A stretch of 64,000 nucleotides of DNA. Source: Isochrysis galbana (Eukaryota; Haptophyta; Isochrysidales; Isochrysidaceae). Of the stretch, positions 25,901 to 35,254 are shown one piece after another. The stretch is from NCBI GenBank assembly GCA_018136815.1, contig CM030943.1, forward strand, positions 3,389,885 to 3,453,884, in the 5' to 3' direction. The translations under genes and the position numbers were made by a program. The notes beneath the pieces are model-generated. The model had not been told where the DNA came from and searched no databases. It saw nothing but the letters and a program-made list of their open reading frames with translations. Every line of letters starts with the position of its first letter. Position 1 is the stretch's first letter.

Positions 25901-28900
25901 GTGGATGAGCCAAGGGCGGGCGGGCAGCACGCACTGGCGGCTTCCTCTTGGCGTCGCCGGTTGGCATCGGCCGCTTCTCGCGGCGCAGCATCGGCAGCCG
26001 CTCGAGCGGCGGACGCGGCAGCGGACGCGGTGGCCTCAGCCGCGATGGCCGCGTCGAGACGCGCCTGGAGGTCCTCCGTCTTGGTCCGAAGCTGCACGTG
26101 GAGCGCGCAGGGCGGGCTCGTGAGTGGCGTATGGTCATAGGCCGTCAATAAATCGGAGCCGAGTGCGGCGTGGTGGAGACCGAGCGACTCGGCGAAGGTC
26201 GCTCTTGCGACGAGCGGTGCAGTCGGAGCGCGCAAGCCTCGCGCAGCAAGCGCGGGGTTGAGAGCTTCGCATAGCACTCGGTGGGGCGCTTGCGCAGGCG
26301 CACCTGCGCCACCGTGGACCTCTCCGCGCTCAGGAGCCGGTTCAGCCTGGGGGCGGGGCGGACGAGGAGGGGCCGTGCTTACATGGAGGTAGGGACGGTG
26401 CGGGAGGTTTGGGGAGGGTGGAGCGGGTGATTGAACTCGCGGGACGGCACTCGGTGCGAGCGCGCCTCGGCCGACGCTGCACGATGTTGTAGCCGCGCAC
26501 CTCTCCCCTTCTCCAAGAAGGGCCTTCCTTGAGCCCTCGCTATTGCGCAGGTTGTCCTGGAGAGCGCGTGCCGCCTCCTGCGTCGCGAAGAGTAGGGCCG
26601 CATTGATCAATCGCGACGGCTGGCGCGCGAGCGGAGTACAGTGCTGCGCGCACAAGCGCCACGAGTGCGAGCGAACCCCGGGTGTAGAGGTGGGGCTCCG
26701 CGCGCACTTCTTGCTGCTCGAGCTGGCGTTGCGCATCGATGCGGCGGGCCTCGAGCTGGGTGAGCTGAGCCTGCTCACGCACGGGGCGATGAGGTCAGTG
26801 CTTGCAGCCATGCTATCGGCGAAAGGGATGCATGTGCCGACTGACGATCGAACCGCACGACAGGCGGAAGGGTGGGGGGGGAGGGCACACCCGCAGCTGA
26901 TTCCGCTCGGCAACCAGCTCGGGGTCGGGCTGTGCCAACGGCGTCTCCTGCGGCGGCGGCACGTGGCCCTTGGGCTCCAGGCAGCGCGTGGAAATGATCC
27001 CATCGAGGCGTGAGCGCACGGCTTCCATCTCCTACAAGGCGGAAGCGACGACCACGGGTAAGTGCGCGCGCATCGGCGTCGCGCGCATCCGCGGGTCTGG
27101 CGGAGAGAGCAAGCGGCCGGCTGAGCAAGAGGCCATGAGGCGAAGCTCGGGGCGAGCTATGCGAGGACGGCGGCGGGAGCCCCTGCGCGAGGGGCGCACG
27201 CGCCTGCTTTGCGGCGCGCTTCTGCTGCTCGGTGTGCTCCAGCCTGCGTCCCAAGTCCTGAGCAACAAGCGCGGCCGAATCACGTTGAGCTGTGCGCCAG
27301 TTTGTGCCCCGGCGCGCACGCAAGCGGCGTGCGCGTGGGGCACACAAAGGGCCACAGCGGGTGCACGGGGTCGCACCTCGACAGCTTCCTGCAGCCGTTT
27401 CAGCTTTTCCGCCGACAGCTGCGGCGGGTGCGTGGCCGCCGGCACAGGGTTCGGCGGGCGCATGTCGAGCTCTGCTTGCAGCCGTGCGCACCGCTCGTTG
27501 AGGAAGTCGACCTGGAGGAGACGAGGAGTGAGAGGATCAGCGGTGCCGACATGCTTGCGGCCAGGTTCGGGCGGTGGTGCGCACCTGATGATTGAGGGCC
27601 CGGATGTTCTCGGGTGTCGCGTCGTCGTAGGGAAGTGGCACGCGCGCGTCTGCGGAGGCCGAGGCGCCGGCGGAGCGTGCTGATCCGCCGGGCGCCGTGG
27701 TCAAGTTGGGCGCCGTCACGGAAGCGGCCAAGGCGGCATTTTCGCGCTCCGCCTCCTTGAGCTGCCGGAGGAGCATCGCGACCTGCACGCCGGGAGATAG
27801 GCGCCTCGGAGCCAGGGCGGGGATTGCGGTGCTCGCGCCAGCCACAGGCGCAGCACCCGACCCATCGGTCGGGCGCACGGGAGCGCGGGCGGTCCGGCAG
27901 CCAGTCTCACCCGTGCCTCCGCCGAGTAGGCTCCTGCCGAGGAGCCCTTCGCATCAGCGGCCGGCTCGACCTCCGCTGGCGGGATCGGCGAGTAGGCCTG
28001 CAGAAGGTAGCGTGCCGAGTAGCTCGGACCACCAGGTGAGCGCGAGGGGCGGGGCGGGCCGCGCAGGAGGCGGGAGCTGCGCGCCTGCATGTGCTCCTGC
28101 GTGGCGAGCGGAACTTGATGCGACGCCGGTAGGACGGTGCCCGCCTCCGAAAGGTGCTGCACAGGTGCCGGAGCGAGGGACGCGGCGGGTGGGCGCGCGC
28201 GAATGAAGAGCACGCGCAGTTGGGCGGCGCCCGCGCCATCCCTCCGACTGCAGGGTCACTGAGCGCCAACCTGTGTAGGCCCGTCACAGCGTTCCCTCGA
28301 TACCGGGATGCGCGCACCTTCTCGAGTGCGGCGCGCACTTCCTCGAGCTCCAACTCCAGCGCTCGCACGCGGCGCGTCTACGGTGGCGAGGGGGTGACCG
28401 ACATGGTTATCTGGGCGGAAGTGGCACAGGGGTGGCGCGCGCCGCGGGGGTCGCACCTGCTGCGATGCAAGGAAACGCACGTCGGCCAGCTCGCGCGCGG
28501 CGGCAGCGGCAGCGCGATTGTACTCGGCCGCCTTGGACGATGCCTCCTGCCGTTCCGCCGTCAGCTGCCGGTGCAGCTCCTCGTTGTCGCGATCGAGCCG
28601 CTCGTTCCGCCGGCGCAGCGGCAGCATCTGTGCTCGGCCACATGGAAAGGAGGAAGGGGGGCGGGGAGGTTGCAGTAGGGCCGAGGCGCAGACAGCCGCA
28701 GCACCTCCTCCCTCGTGCCAACACGGTCCCTCGCCCTGTTTGTCGGCTTCCCCACGCCCCCCACCCCACCCTTACACTCCACCCGATCCTCATCCTCCCG
28801 AGCCTTCAGCGGGCGGCCGGCCTTCTGCGCATGCACCGTGCTTCCCTCGCCTCGACCCCTTGTGCTCCCCCACCCTTCTCCTCTCTCTCTCTCGGCTTGT

Positions 28901-30038
28901 GATCATCCGTGGCTTCCGTGCGGCCGGCACTCTCTTCCACCTCGCCCGCTACGCCACCTCCCGTCCATCTTCCCTCCATGTCCGCTGCACCTCCCCTCCA
29001 CCCCACCGCTCACCCCACCGCTCCGCTCACTGTTCAGCCCTTCGCGCCCGCGTTCCTCCTCTTTCCCTCCACCCCTCTTCCCGTTCCTCCTCTTCCCATC
29101 CGAATTTCTGACGCTGCCTACCCTCTTGCTCTTGCTTGCCCTCCTCCCTCCCTTGCCTCGCCCCTCTCCTCCTCTCCCCGTACTCACCTCTCGTGCGCCT
29201 CTCTCTCCACACCTCTCTCCATCCCTCTCCCTCACCTGGCTGATGAGTACGCTCTCTTCCCCTCGGCTGCCGCTGCCCTCCTCTCCTCTCCTTCTCCTTC
29301 TTTCCCCCTCCCCTCTGCCTCCACCCCCCCTCCCGCTACCTCGCCCCCTCCTTCCCTCTCGCCTTCTCTGCCTCGCTCTCCTCTCCTCCTGCACCCCCCC
29401 CCCCCCCCCTCTTCCCTCTCGCATGGCAGCAGGCTGGCTGCGCCTCCTGCTTCCCCCCCTCGCTCGCCCTCTTTCTCGTTCCCCCTGCTCCCTGCCCCCT
29501 CTCCCTCTCTCCTTCCCCCTCTCCCTCCCCCTCCTTCCCTGGCTCCCTCCCTGTTCAGCTCGCCCCATGCTCCCCTCCCACTGTCTCGCCTGCTTCCTCG
29601 CCCCTCCCTACCGCGCCCCCCTCCCCTCACGCCGTCGCTCCCTCCCCCCCGCCCCCCCCTCACCCGGCTGCCCACCCTCCTCGCCTCTGCATGCGCCGCC
29701 TCTCCCCACCACCCTCACACCCCACGCCGCCCCCCCCACCCACCCTCAGGGCCGCTCCGTCCCTCTCTCACCTGGCTTCCTACCGCCCTCACCTCCGCCT
29801 GGGCCGCCTCTCTCTCGCCACGGAGAGCCTGTACGTCCGCCTGAGCCTCGAGAAGCCGCCCCACCACCGCTCCCACAACCGGCACTGACTCCTCTCCCAA
29901 GGGCTCACGGATGTGCAGCTGGCGCAGCGTCGCACGGAGCGACGCAAGAGCCACCCCACCCGCGCCAACACCCGCGGCCGCGCTCCCTAGGCTCCCCGAG
30001 GACCCAAGGTCCCCCCCGACAGCGCCGGCGGACCCCAT
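22950..30038 (-). CDS. CEP135: CEP135/Bld10-like basal body cartwheel protein
   Basis: Coiled-coil scaffold of the centriole/basal body cartwheel, so the organism probably builds flagella. Exons (- strand order): 30038-29793, 28627-28457, 28377-28271, 28156-28085, 28022-27911, 27782-27585, 27511-27377, 27257-27204, 27031-26891, 26770-26708, 26577-26501, 26328-26304, 26091-25935, 25836-25739, 25614-25537, 25306-25238, 25047-24985, 24848-24798, 24601-24467, 24368-24264, 24132-24058, 23925-23782, 23625-23491, 23405-23259, 23179-23072, and a last exon ending at 22989 or 22950. Phases are consistent and give about 940 aa. Family landmarks: LGEESVPVVGAVVGRLL in exon 1, NERLDRDNEELHRQL with RELADVRFL in exon 2, IPPAEVEP in exon 5, ENIRALNHQ-VDFLNERCARLQ across exons 6/7 and DLGRRLEHTEQQ in exon 8, each matching the order in vertebrate CEP135. 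The rest is Glu/Ala/Arg heptad sequence. Two donors look like GC (after 28085 and 27204), exon 12 is only 25 nt, and exons 10 and 23 have tandem acceptors. Intron 1 (1.17 kb) is purine-rich on the coding strand. The last exon and exon 4/5 junction are the least certain. Confidence 0.9.
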
Positions 30039-30183
30039 GGTTTCCCGCCTTTTCTTCCGCTCGCGGCACTCCGCCAGCCGCCGCGAAGGGGGCGATTCTA
30101 TTTCTGTCCCGCGCGCCAGCACTAAGGTTATATTCATCTGCTCCGCTCGAAAACTATTCTGGTTCTCTCTGCAGCGGCGGCAG

Positions 30184-30205
30184 GAAGCACCTTTGAAGGT
30201 GCTTC
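30184..30205. promoter_or_regulatory. Perfect 10-bp-stem palindrome upstream of CEP135
   Basis: GAAGCACCTT-TG-AAGGTGCTTC, a perfect inverted repeat, lies about 146 bp upstream of the CEP135 start codon on its - strand. It could be a protein-binding palindrome or hairpin in the 5' leader; function is a guess. Confidence 0.4.
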
Positions 30206-30234
30206 GCGACAGTTGAGTGCTCTAAGCGCCATAT

Positions 30235-30318
30235 CCTACATGTGAAACACAGTACACAGTCAAACTGAGAAATAAAACAGCGTAAAAACAGTGTGTGTTT
30301 TGCCGTCGAAAAAAACAG
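30235..30318. mobile_element. Degenerate short element with CCTACATG end and AAACAG words
   Basis: Starts CCTACATGTGAAACACAG, very like the reverse complement of the right end of the element at 45727 (CCTAGATGTTAAACACAG). It holds repeated AAAACAG/AAAAACAG words and GTGTGTGTTTT. It looks like one end of the same hAT-like short-element group as 14989-15171 and 15294-15400; the other end is unclear. Confidence 0.45.
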
Positions 30319-30397
30319 AGAAGAAAAGTGTACATGTATAAAAATAAACAGATGCGCGGGGAGGGGGGGGGGGGGCACGGCGGGACGAGGGGCGGCC

Positions 30398-30492
30398 CGT
30401 GTCGCGCTCCCTCCCTCCCTCCCTCCCTCCCTCCCTCCCTCCCTCCCTCCCTCCTCCCTCCCTCCCTCCCTCCCTCCCTGCCCGCCTCCCTC
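30398..30492. repeat. (CCCT)n microsatellite
   Basis: An almost uninterrupted run of CCCT repeats, preceded by a poly-G run near 30361-30375. No coding value. Confidence 0.95.
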
Positions 30493-30544
30493 TTGACGGA
30501 TTGAACATTGCCACAGCACATATTCAACCGGCGACGGCGACGGA

Positions 30545-31020
30545 ATGGAGGAAGGGTTTACGGCGGGAGGCGCGGCTGGGGCTGAGGAAGCCCCAGAAGG
30601 GGGGGGGGGGATACTTGAAGGTGTCCGCTATGCTGCTAGTCACAGGACGCTTGAAGACGTCAATGTCAAAGCACTCACGACCGTCTACCTTGCGGAGAAG
30701 AAAATCAAACGACAAAAGGCGACAGTCAGATGGGAGACAAGACTCCCTGTCTTGAAGGAGAAGTGGAAACAAATATCCCAACTAAACAAGTACAACTTCC
30801 TAACACCTAGAGTCTTATATCTTCACTTTAAACACATTTTACATAGAAGGATTGCAACGGCTAATAGGTTTGCCGGCGACCCCACGTGCCGCTTCTGTGT
30901 GTGGGGTAAGGCCTTGGTAAACGGTAGAAGGGGCGCAACGAAGACTACCGGTAGCTTTAAAGACAACGACTTCGCAGTGTTGGAACTACGTCATATTAGC
31001 ATCCTAGAATTTTTTTATTG
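30545..31020 (+). pseudogene. LINE ORF2 C-terminal (zinc-knuckle region) fragment
   Basis: The translation includes LYLHFKHILHRRIATANRFAGDPTCRFCVWGK, which aligns in pieces with HPHFKHINHRRLGTRNRFATATTTRCRLCGK of the ORF2 at 50594-53638, covering the start of the C-terminal CCHC finger. The downstream His/Cys half is not preserved and the frame ends in unrelated sequence. It is a decayed copy, 70 bp upstream of an ORF1-like copy in the same orientation. Confidence 0.75.
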
Positions 31021-31087
31021 TGCCTAGACACCTAAAACAGTCGCTATCTAATAGATCCCCAGCTTGAAACCGAAAAACTCAAAAAAA

Positions 31088-32890
31088 CTATTGTTATAGT
31101 TTTAGCGATGGAGCGCGCGCCGACCGCTCCCAACTCCCAGCCCTCTGCCGCCACGACGCCCCAACGGGGCCGACCCAAGCCACCGGAGCCCAAGCGCTCG
31201 CAGCCCTCAGCCCCTCCCGATCAGGACGTCGAGATGGCGCCACCTCCCTCTCCTCCCAGGCAGCCCCACAGCCAGGGAACAGGCAGAGTCCTGTTCCCTG
31301 GTGCAGACCAGAGCCAGGGCAAAGCCCTGCCACAGGCCTCCCTCGACACGCCACCCAACCAAGGACTCCCCATGGGGGCTGGCAGCACTGCTGCCACCCC
31401 CATGGTGGCAACTCCTACCACCAGTGCACCCCTCGGGGGCGGGCACTTGACACAACAATCAATCCTGGGGGCTTTTGCGCCCTCCAACCAACAACCAACA
31501 CCTGCGCAAAAATCCTACGCGGAAGCCGCCCAGAAGGGACCCATGGGGAAGGCTCCAATGCAGCAAGCCCAGAAGCAACCAGCCCCACAGCCACAGCCGC
31601 CATCGCGCAAGCGGGCCGACCCCCAATCGGACCCCAAGCCGGTTGTCAGCAACAACACACAACTTGCTCCCCCCCCTCTTGATGAGGAGGAAGAGCCGGA
31701 AGACACCCCTTTTTTCATTCAGCTAGCTCAGCTAGCTGACGACAAGAAGGACATCAAAAGTGAAGATGTAGCTACCTTCATGAAATTCCTCCTCTCTAGG
31801 CTGGAAGGCCTAGACGCAACCCCGGATGGGATGGACAAGGGTCGTAAAGGCCCTTGGATCTTTTACGTCGATGAGGACGCACACGATCAATTTAAGGCCG
31901 CATATGGAGACAAAGTAAATACGGCACTTTCTGGAGTCCCGCACGAGTTTGGAATCACTTACGGCGCGTTAGCCGATTCGGCCCCTCGCAAGTCGAGCGC
32001 CATCCGGTCCTCTCTCAAAGAGGTGGCGACCTACATAGTATTCCGCATCTTTGACCCGATCAAGGCGTACAAAACCAAGACTAGGCACCTGGCTAGCTCG
32101 CTCGAACGCGAGGGCTTCCACGTGCTAAGGGGCAACGACGCCCCACGCCGCCCGAGGCGGCTCGTCAGAAAGCCCTCTCAGAGCCCATCCAACCCATCCA
32201 AACCACACCCGCGCAAGCGCGCGGGGTGGCGAGCACTGGCACCGAACAGGTTGCCACCATGGCTCTGCGCATCATGCAGGGGGTCTTGGAGACCCCCTCC
32301 AACAGTGGGAAACCCTCCCACCCCAAGAGCACCTCATGTGGGAGGGCAGCTGAGCTGCCCTCCCCATGGTGGAAACCTCTACCATCAGTGCACCCAACAT
32401 GGGAGGGCACTTCACAACCATCAACCCCATACGGAGAGCACCCCATGCCTCTGTTTTCCAACTTGTTGACACAATTCTCGTCTTCACCCCACTCTTGTGG
32501 GCCACTAGTACCAATCACTCAGTGCCCTGCCTTGGGCCCTCTCTCAACACTAGACTCCCTCTCCCACTCCCCCTTCACACTTCAACCAACCCAAACGGCA
32601 CGAACCCCCCCGCCCTCTGTTCAAAGCACCAAAAATTTCAATTCAAGACACATGTTGATACACTTTTCGTTTTCACCCCACGCTTGTGGGCCACAAGTAC
32701 CTACAACTCAGTGCCCTGCCTTGGGCCCTCTTTCAACACTTCACTCCATCTCCCACTCCCTCATCCCACTACAACCAACCCAAGAAGCACAAACCCCCCT
32801 CGCCCTCGGATTCAAACACCAAAAATTTCGACTCAAGACCAGAGGGAGGACATGTTTTGAGGCGGCGTCGCTGCCCATGCCTAGCGCAAG
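31088..32890 (+). mobile_element. LINE 5' region with ORF1-like frame
   Basis: Starts with the family 5' word CTATTGTTATAGTTTTAGCG directly before the ORF1 ATG at 31108. The same 5' word plus ATGGAGCGCGCGCC recurs at 42077, 58896 and, inverted, at 62785. A tandem duplication of about 187 bp (near 32460 and 32648, both with CCCTGCCTTGGGCCCTCT) lies in the 3' part. No ORF2 follows, so the copy is incomplete. Confidence 0.75.
31108..32469 (+). CDS. LINE ORF1-like protein (453 aa frame, C-terminus probably frameshifted)
   Basis: The N-terminus MERAPTAPNSQPSAATTP is followed by about 200 residues rich in Pro, Gln and Ser, an acidic patch (LDEEEEPEDTPFF), and a compact, well-mixed region (residues about 210-350) containing DVATFMKFLLSRLEGL, GPWIFYVDEDAHDQF and FRIFDPIKAYKTKTRHL. 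Downstream of about 32150 the frame becomes Arg/Pro-rich and is likely out of frame or non-coding. I see no CCHC knuckle or RRM signature. Assignment as ORF1 rests on the deletion derivative at 58891-59695, which joins this N-terminus to an ORF2 C-terminus and 3' tail. Role, if so: RNA-binding partner of the retrotransposition complex. Confidence 0.6.
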   Translation: MERAPTAPNSQPSAATTPQRGRPKPPEPKRSQPSAPPDQDVEMAPPPSPPRQPHSQGTGRVLFPGADQSQGKALPQASLDTPPNQGLPMGAGSTAATPMVATPTTSAPLGGGHLTQQSILGAFAPSNQQPTPAQKSYAEAAQKGPMGKAPMQQAQKQPAPQPQPPSRKRADPQSDPKPVVSNNTQLAPPPLDEEEEPEDTPFFIQLAQLADDKKDIKSEDVATFMKFLLSRLEGLDATPDGMDKGRKGPWIFYVDEDAHDQFKAAYGDKVNTALSGVPHEFGITYGALADSAPRKSSAIRSSLKEVATYIVFRIFDPIKAYKTKTRHLASSLEREGFHVLRGNDAPRRPRRLVRKPSQSPSNPSKPHPRKRAGWRALAPNRLPPWLCASCRGSWRPPPTVGNPPTPRAPHVGGQLSCPPHGGNLYHQCTQHGRALHNHQPHTESTPCLCFPTC

Positions 32891-33225
32891 GGTATAGCGC
32901 CCCCACTCAAACATCTCCTTCCCCAAAGCTCCTCTTTGAGGAGTTGCTCCTCACCCTCCCATTAGGCCCCCTTGCCTGCGAGACCAAAACAGGATCCTGG
33001 CGTGGGGGGCTGCTTGAGTGTGGAGGGAGGGGTGCTCCGGCTAGCGCAGGTAGTAAGCTAGTGAAGAGCTGGGTGGCATAAGGGGGAAGGGTGCTTACGC
33101 TCACCGCGGCAGGGAGTCCTGTCTTGTGTGCGCGCTAGTCCCGTTCCTTTGCCGCGCCGCGACCCATAAAAATTTGTTAAAAATTAAATTAAATCACCCA
33201 CTAGAGATTGATTCAATCTGTTCCT
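32891..33225. other. Short stretch with no recognised gene
   Basis: No gene seen. An AT-rich patch at 33165-33200 precedes the gag-like ATG at 33226. Confidence 0.5.
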
Positions 33226-33424
33226 ATGGACCCACCACCGCCTTCTGCACCGCCAAATCCGCCCTCGCCGCCGCGCGCGGACCCCGTCACCACTGCACCC
33301 GTGCCCAAGCCTTCCCAAGTATCTTCACCCGCTACCCAAGTTGATAGGCCGCCTACGGACGCGTGGGTTGCCAAGGATGGAGTCTCAGGAGCCTTACCCG
33401 GATCCTGGGAACAGTCCATCTCCA

Positions 33425-33483
<59 letters not shown>

Positions 33484-33560
33484 ATTTGGGGCACAATCTT
33501 GAGAGAGAGAGAGGTAGGGAGGGAGGGAGGGGAACGCGCTACATGACGACGGCACACGTG
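33226..33560 (+). pseudogene. Gag-like proline-rich N-terminal ORF, disrupted by (CT)n microsatellite
   Basis: The frame starts MDPPPPSAPPNPPSPP after an AT-rich leader and runs to DAWVAKDGVSGALPGSWEQ before entering a (CT)n tract at 33424-33478, which destroys any further coding sense. The start resembles the gag-like leaders at 42300, 43300 and 48600 in composition only. It is followed by the LTR-like repeat R5. Confidence 0.35.
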
Positions 33561-33840
33561 ACCACCTCACAAAACTCAATCTACTAACACCCCACTCCGA
33601 GTGGCCCACTCCATCAACAAAAGAACTGAGAAACAAACATAAACGCTCGAAACAAACAAAGAAGGAAGAAGGAGTAGACAAATGACAAATGAATTGACGA
33701 GCGATGTGAAGCCTCGGTGTTCAATATGTCGAGCGAGCGGCGAACCATCGAGACAAGCCCTGAAAACAAAATTCGTTCGCACTATCGAGTATCGAATCCG
33801 CTTTGAGTATAGAGATACTCTGGATTCGACAGAGGAGGGG
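33561..33840 (+). repeat. LTR-like dispersed repeat R5, copy 1
   Basis: Resembles 49690-49983 in layout and in several words: a C-rich start, AACAAAC/ACAAACAAA words, and an end reading GAGTATAGAGATACTCTGGATTCGACA against GAGTATATAAAATACTC then TGGATGCGACA in the other copy. In both, a palindrome encloses an AT-rich, TATA-like core. Divergence is substantial, so this is a family-level similarity. Confidence 0.5.
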
Positions 33841-33919
33841 CATAGAAACGCAGAACGCAGAACGCAGACGACTTCCAAAACAAAACGGTCGATCGCGGAT
33901 GCGACAACCACAACCACAC

Positions 33920-34500
33920 ACTCCCTCCCCCGCCCTCTTACCCCCCCTTCCCCTTCCCCCCCGTACCGGTACACCTCACCCCCCCTTCCCCTTCCCCCCC
34001 TTCGGCACACCCTCTTTCTCCAGGTTCCCCCCCCCCCTCCCCCAGTACACCTACACCCCCCCCCCCCTTCCCGTCCCCCCCCCCCCCCCCCTTGGTACAC
34101 CCTCTCCCTCCAGGTCCCCCCCTCTCCCTCCCCCCCCTCTCCCCCCCCCGGTACACCACCCTCCCCCCCCTTCCCTCCCCCCCCCGCGGTACACCTTCCC
34201 CCCCTCCCCCCCCGCGCCTCCCCCCCCCCCATTTTTGACCGTTCCCCCGCCCCTTTCCTCTCCCCCCCCTCCCCCCCCCCGCGCGCCCCCCCCCCCGCAG
34301 TTTTCTTTTTTTCCCCCTCCCCCCCCCCGCGGCCCCCCAAATTGGCTCTCCCCGCCCCCCCCCCCCCCCGCCCCTTCCCCCTCCCCCCCCCCCCCTCCCC
34401 CCCCCACTCCTTTCTCTCCCCAACCCCCTTTCTTTCTCTCTCCACACCCCCTCCCTCTCTCCCCCTTCCCCCCCCCCTCCCCAGATCTCTGGATCTCCCC
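33920..34500. repeat. Poly-C / C-rich low-complexity tract upstream of the Rieske gene
   Basis: The + strand is over 80 percent C by eye with runs of 8-15 C and interspersed CT. It reaches to within a few bases of the Rieske start codon at 34506. Long ORFs on both strands through it are artefacts. Confidence 0.95.
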
Positions 34501-34505
34501 GCAAG

Positions 34506-35254
34506 ATGCTGGCTGCCTACGCCCTCCAATTTGCTGGTACACTTCCCCCCCTCCCTTCCCCCCAAGCGCTCCCGCCCCGCCCCCACCGCGCGCGCACACG
34601 CACACAGGCGCGCGCCGCGCCGCCCGCCTCGCACCAGACCCGCCCGTCCCGCCCGCCCGCGCGCGCACCCCTCTCACCGTCCCCCCCCGCCTCGCCCCTG
34701 GCGCCGCGCGCGCAGGCGCCGCCGCCTTCTCTGCGCCGCTCAATGTCGCGCAGGGCCCCGCGCGCGCCTCGCTCTCCATGGGAGACCCGCAGGACCCCAA
34801 GGCGTTCCCGGTGAAGAACGTCTGGACCACCGTCTGCTCTGCCAAGGACCTCAAGCCCTCCTCGCTCAAGGCCGCCTTTGGCGCTGGCCAGGACATCCTC
34901 ATCGCCACCGACAAGAGCGGCAAGGTGTTCGCGGCGGCAAACGTCTGCCCGCACATTGGCACCCCGCTCGACCAGGGCACCGTGGAGGACGGCGCGATCG
35001 TGTGCCCGCTCCACCGCTCCGCCTTCGACCTCCGCACGGGCAAGCTTGTCGGCCCGTGGTGCCCGGCGCCGCCGCTGATTGGCCCGCTCACGGGCAAGCT
35101 CAAGTCGCCGCGCGAGCTCAAGACCTTCCAGGTCCGCACCCAGGGCGGCAACGTGCAGGTCCTCCTCGACGTCAACGCCAAGAAGCGCTTCGACGCCAAC
35201 TACTGGCGCGGTATCCTCGACGCCCAGGGCAAGGTCGACGGCGGCTACTATTAA
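34506..35254 (+). CDS. Plastid-targeted Rieske [2Fe-2S] protein (TEF5/PSB33-like)
   Basis: Two exons, 34506-34536 and 34716-35254, give 189 aa. The N-terminus MLAAYALQFAGAAAFSAPL is a signal-peptide-like stretch ending in A-F-S-A-P, the cleavage motif of secondary red plastids, followed by a Ser/Arg/Ala-rich transit region. The mature part starts near VKNVWTTVCSAKDL. It has a full Rieske ligand set: Cys88-Pro-His90 (VCPHIGTPL) and Cys107-x2-His110 (VCPLHRSAFDL), then FDLRTGKLVGPWCPAPP. The FDLRTG-(x)-W-P layout resembles the PSB33/TEF5 thylakoid proteins rather than cytochrome b6f Rieske subunits, which have CTHLGC/CPCHGS boxes and an N-terminal membrane anchor. Alternative: a chloroplast Rieske ferredoxin or oxygenase partner. 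The intron is 179 bp, GT-AG, and very C-rich. Confidence 0.88.

Noticed and set aside
27257-27300. CEP135 exon 8 starting at the CAG near 27289
   Set aside because: That acceptor would put the exon out of frame with exon 7; the acceptor at 27258 keeps phase and matches the family sequence.
28715-30196. A 493-codon + strand ORF
   Set aside because: Runs antisense through CEP135 intron 1 and exon 1; it is pure Pro/Ser/Leu low complexity.
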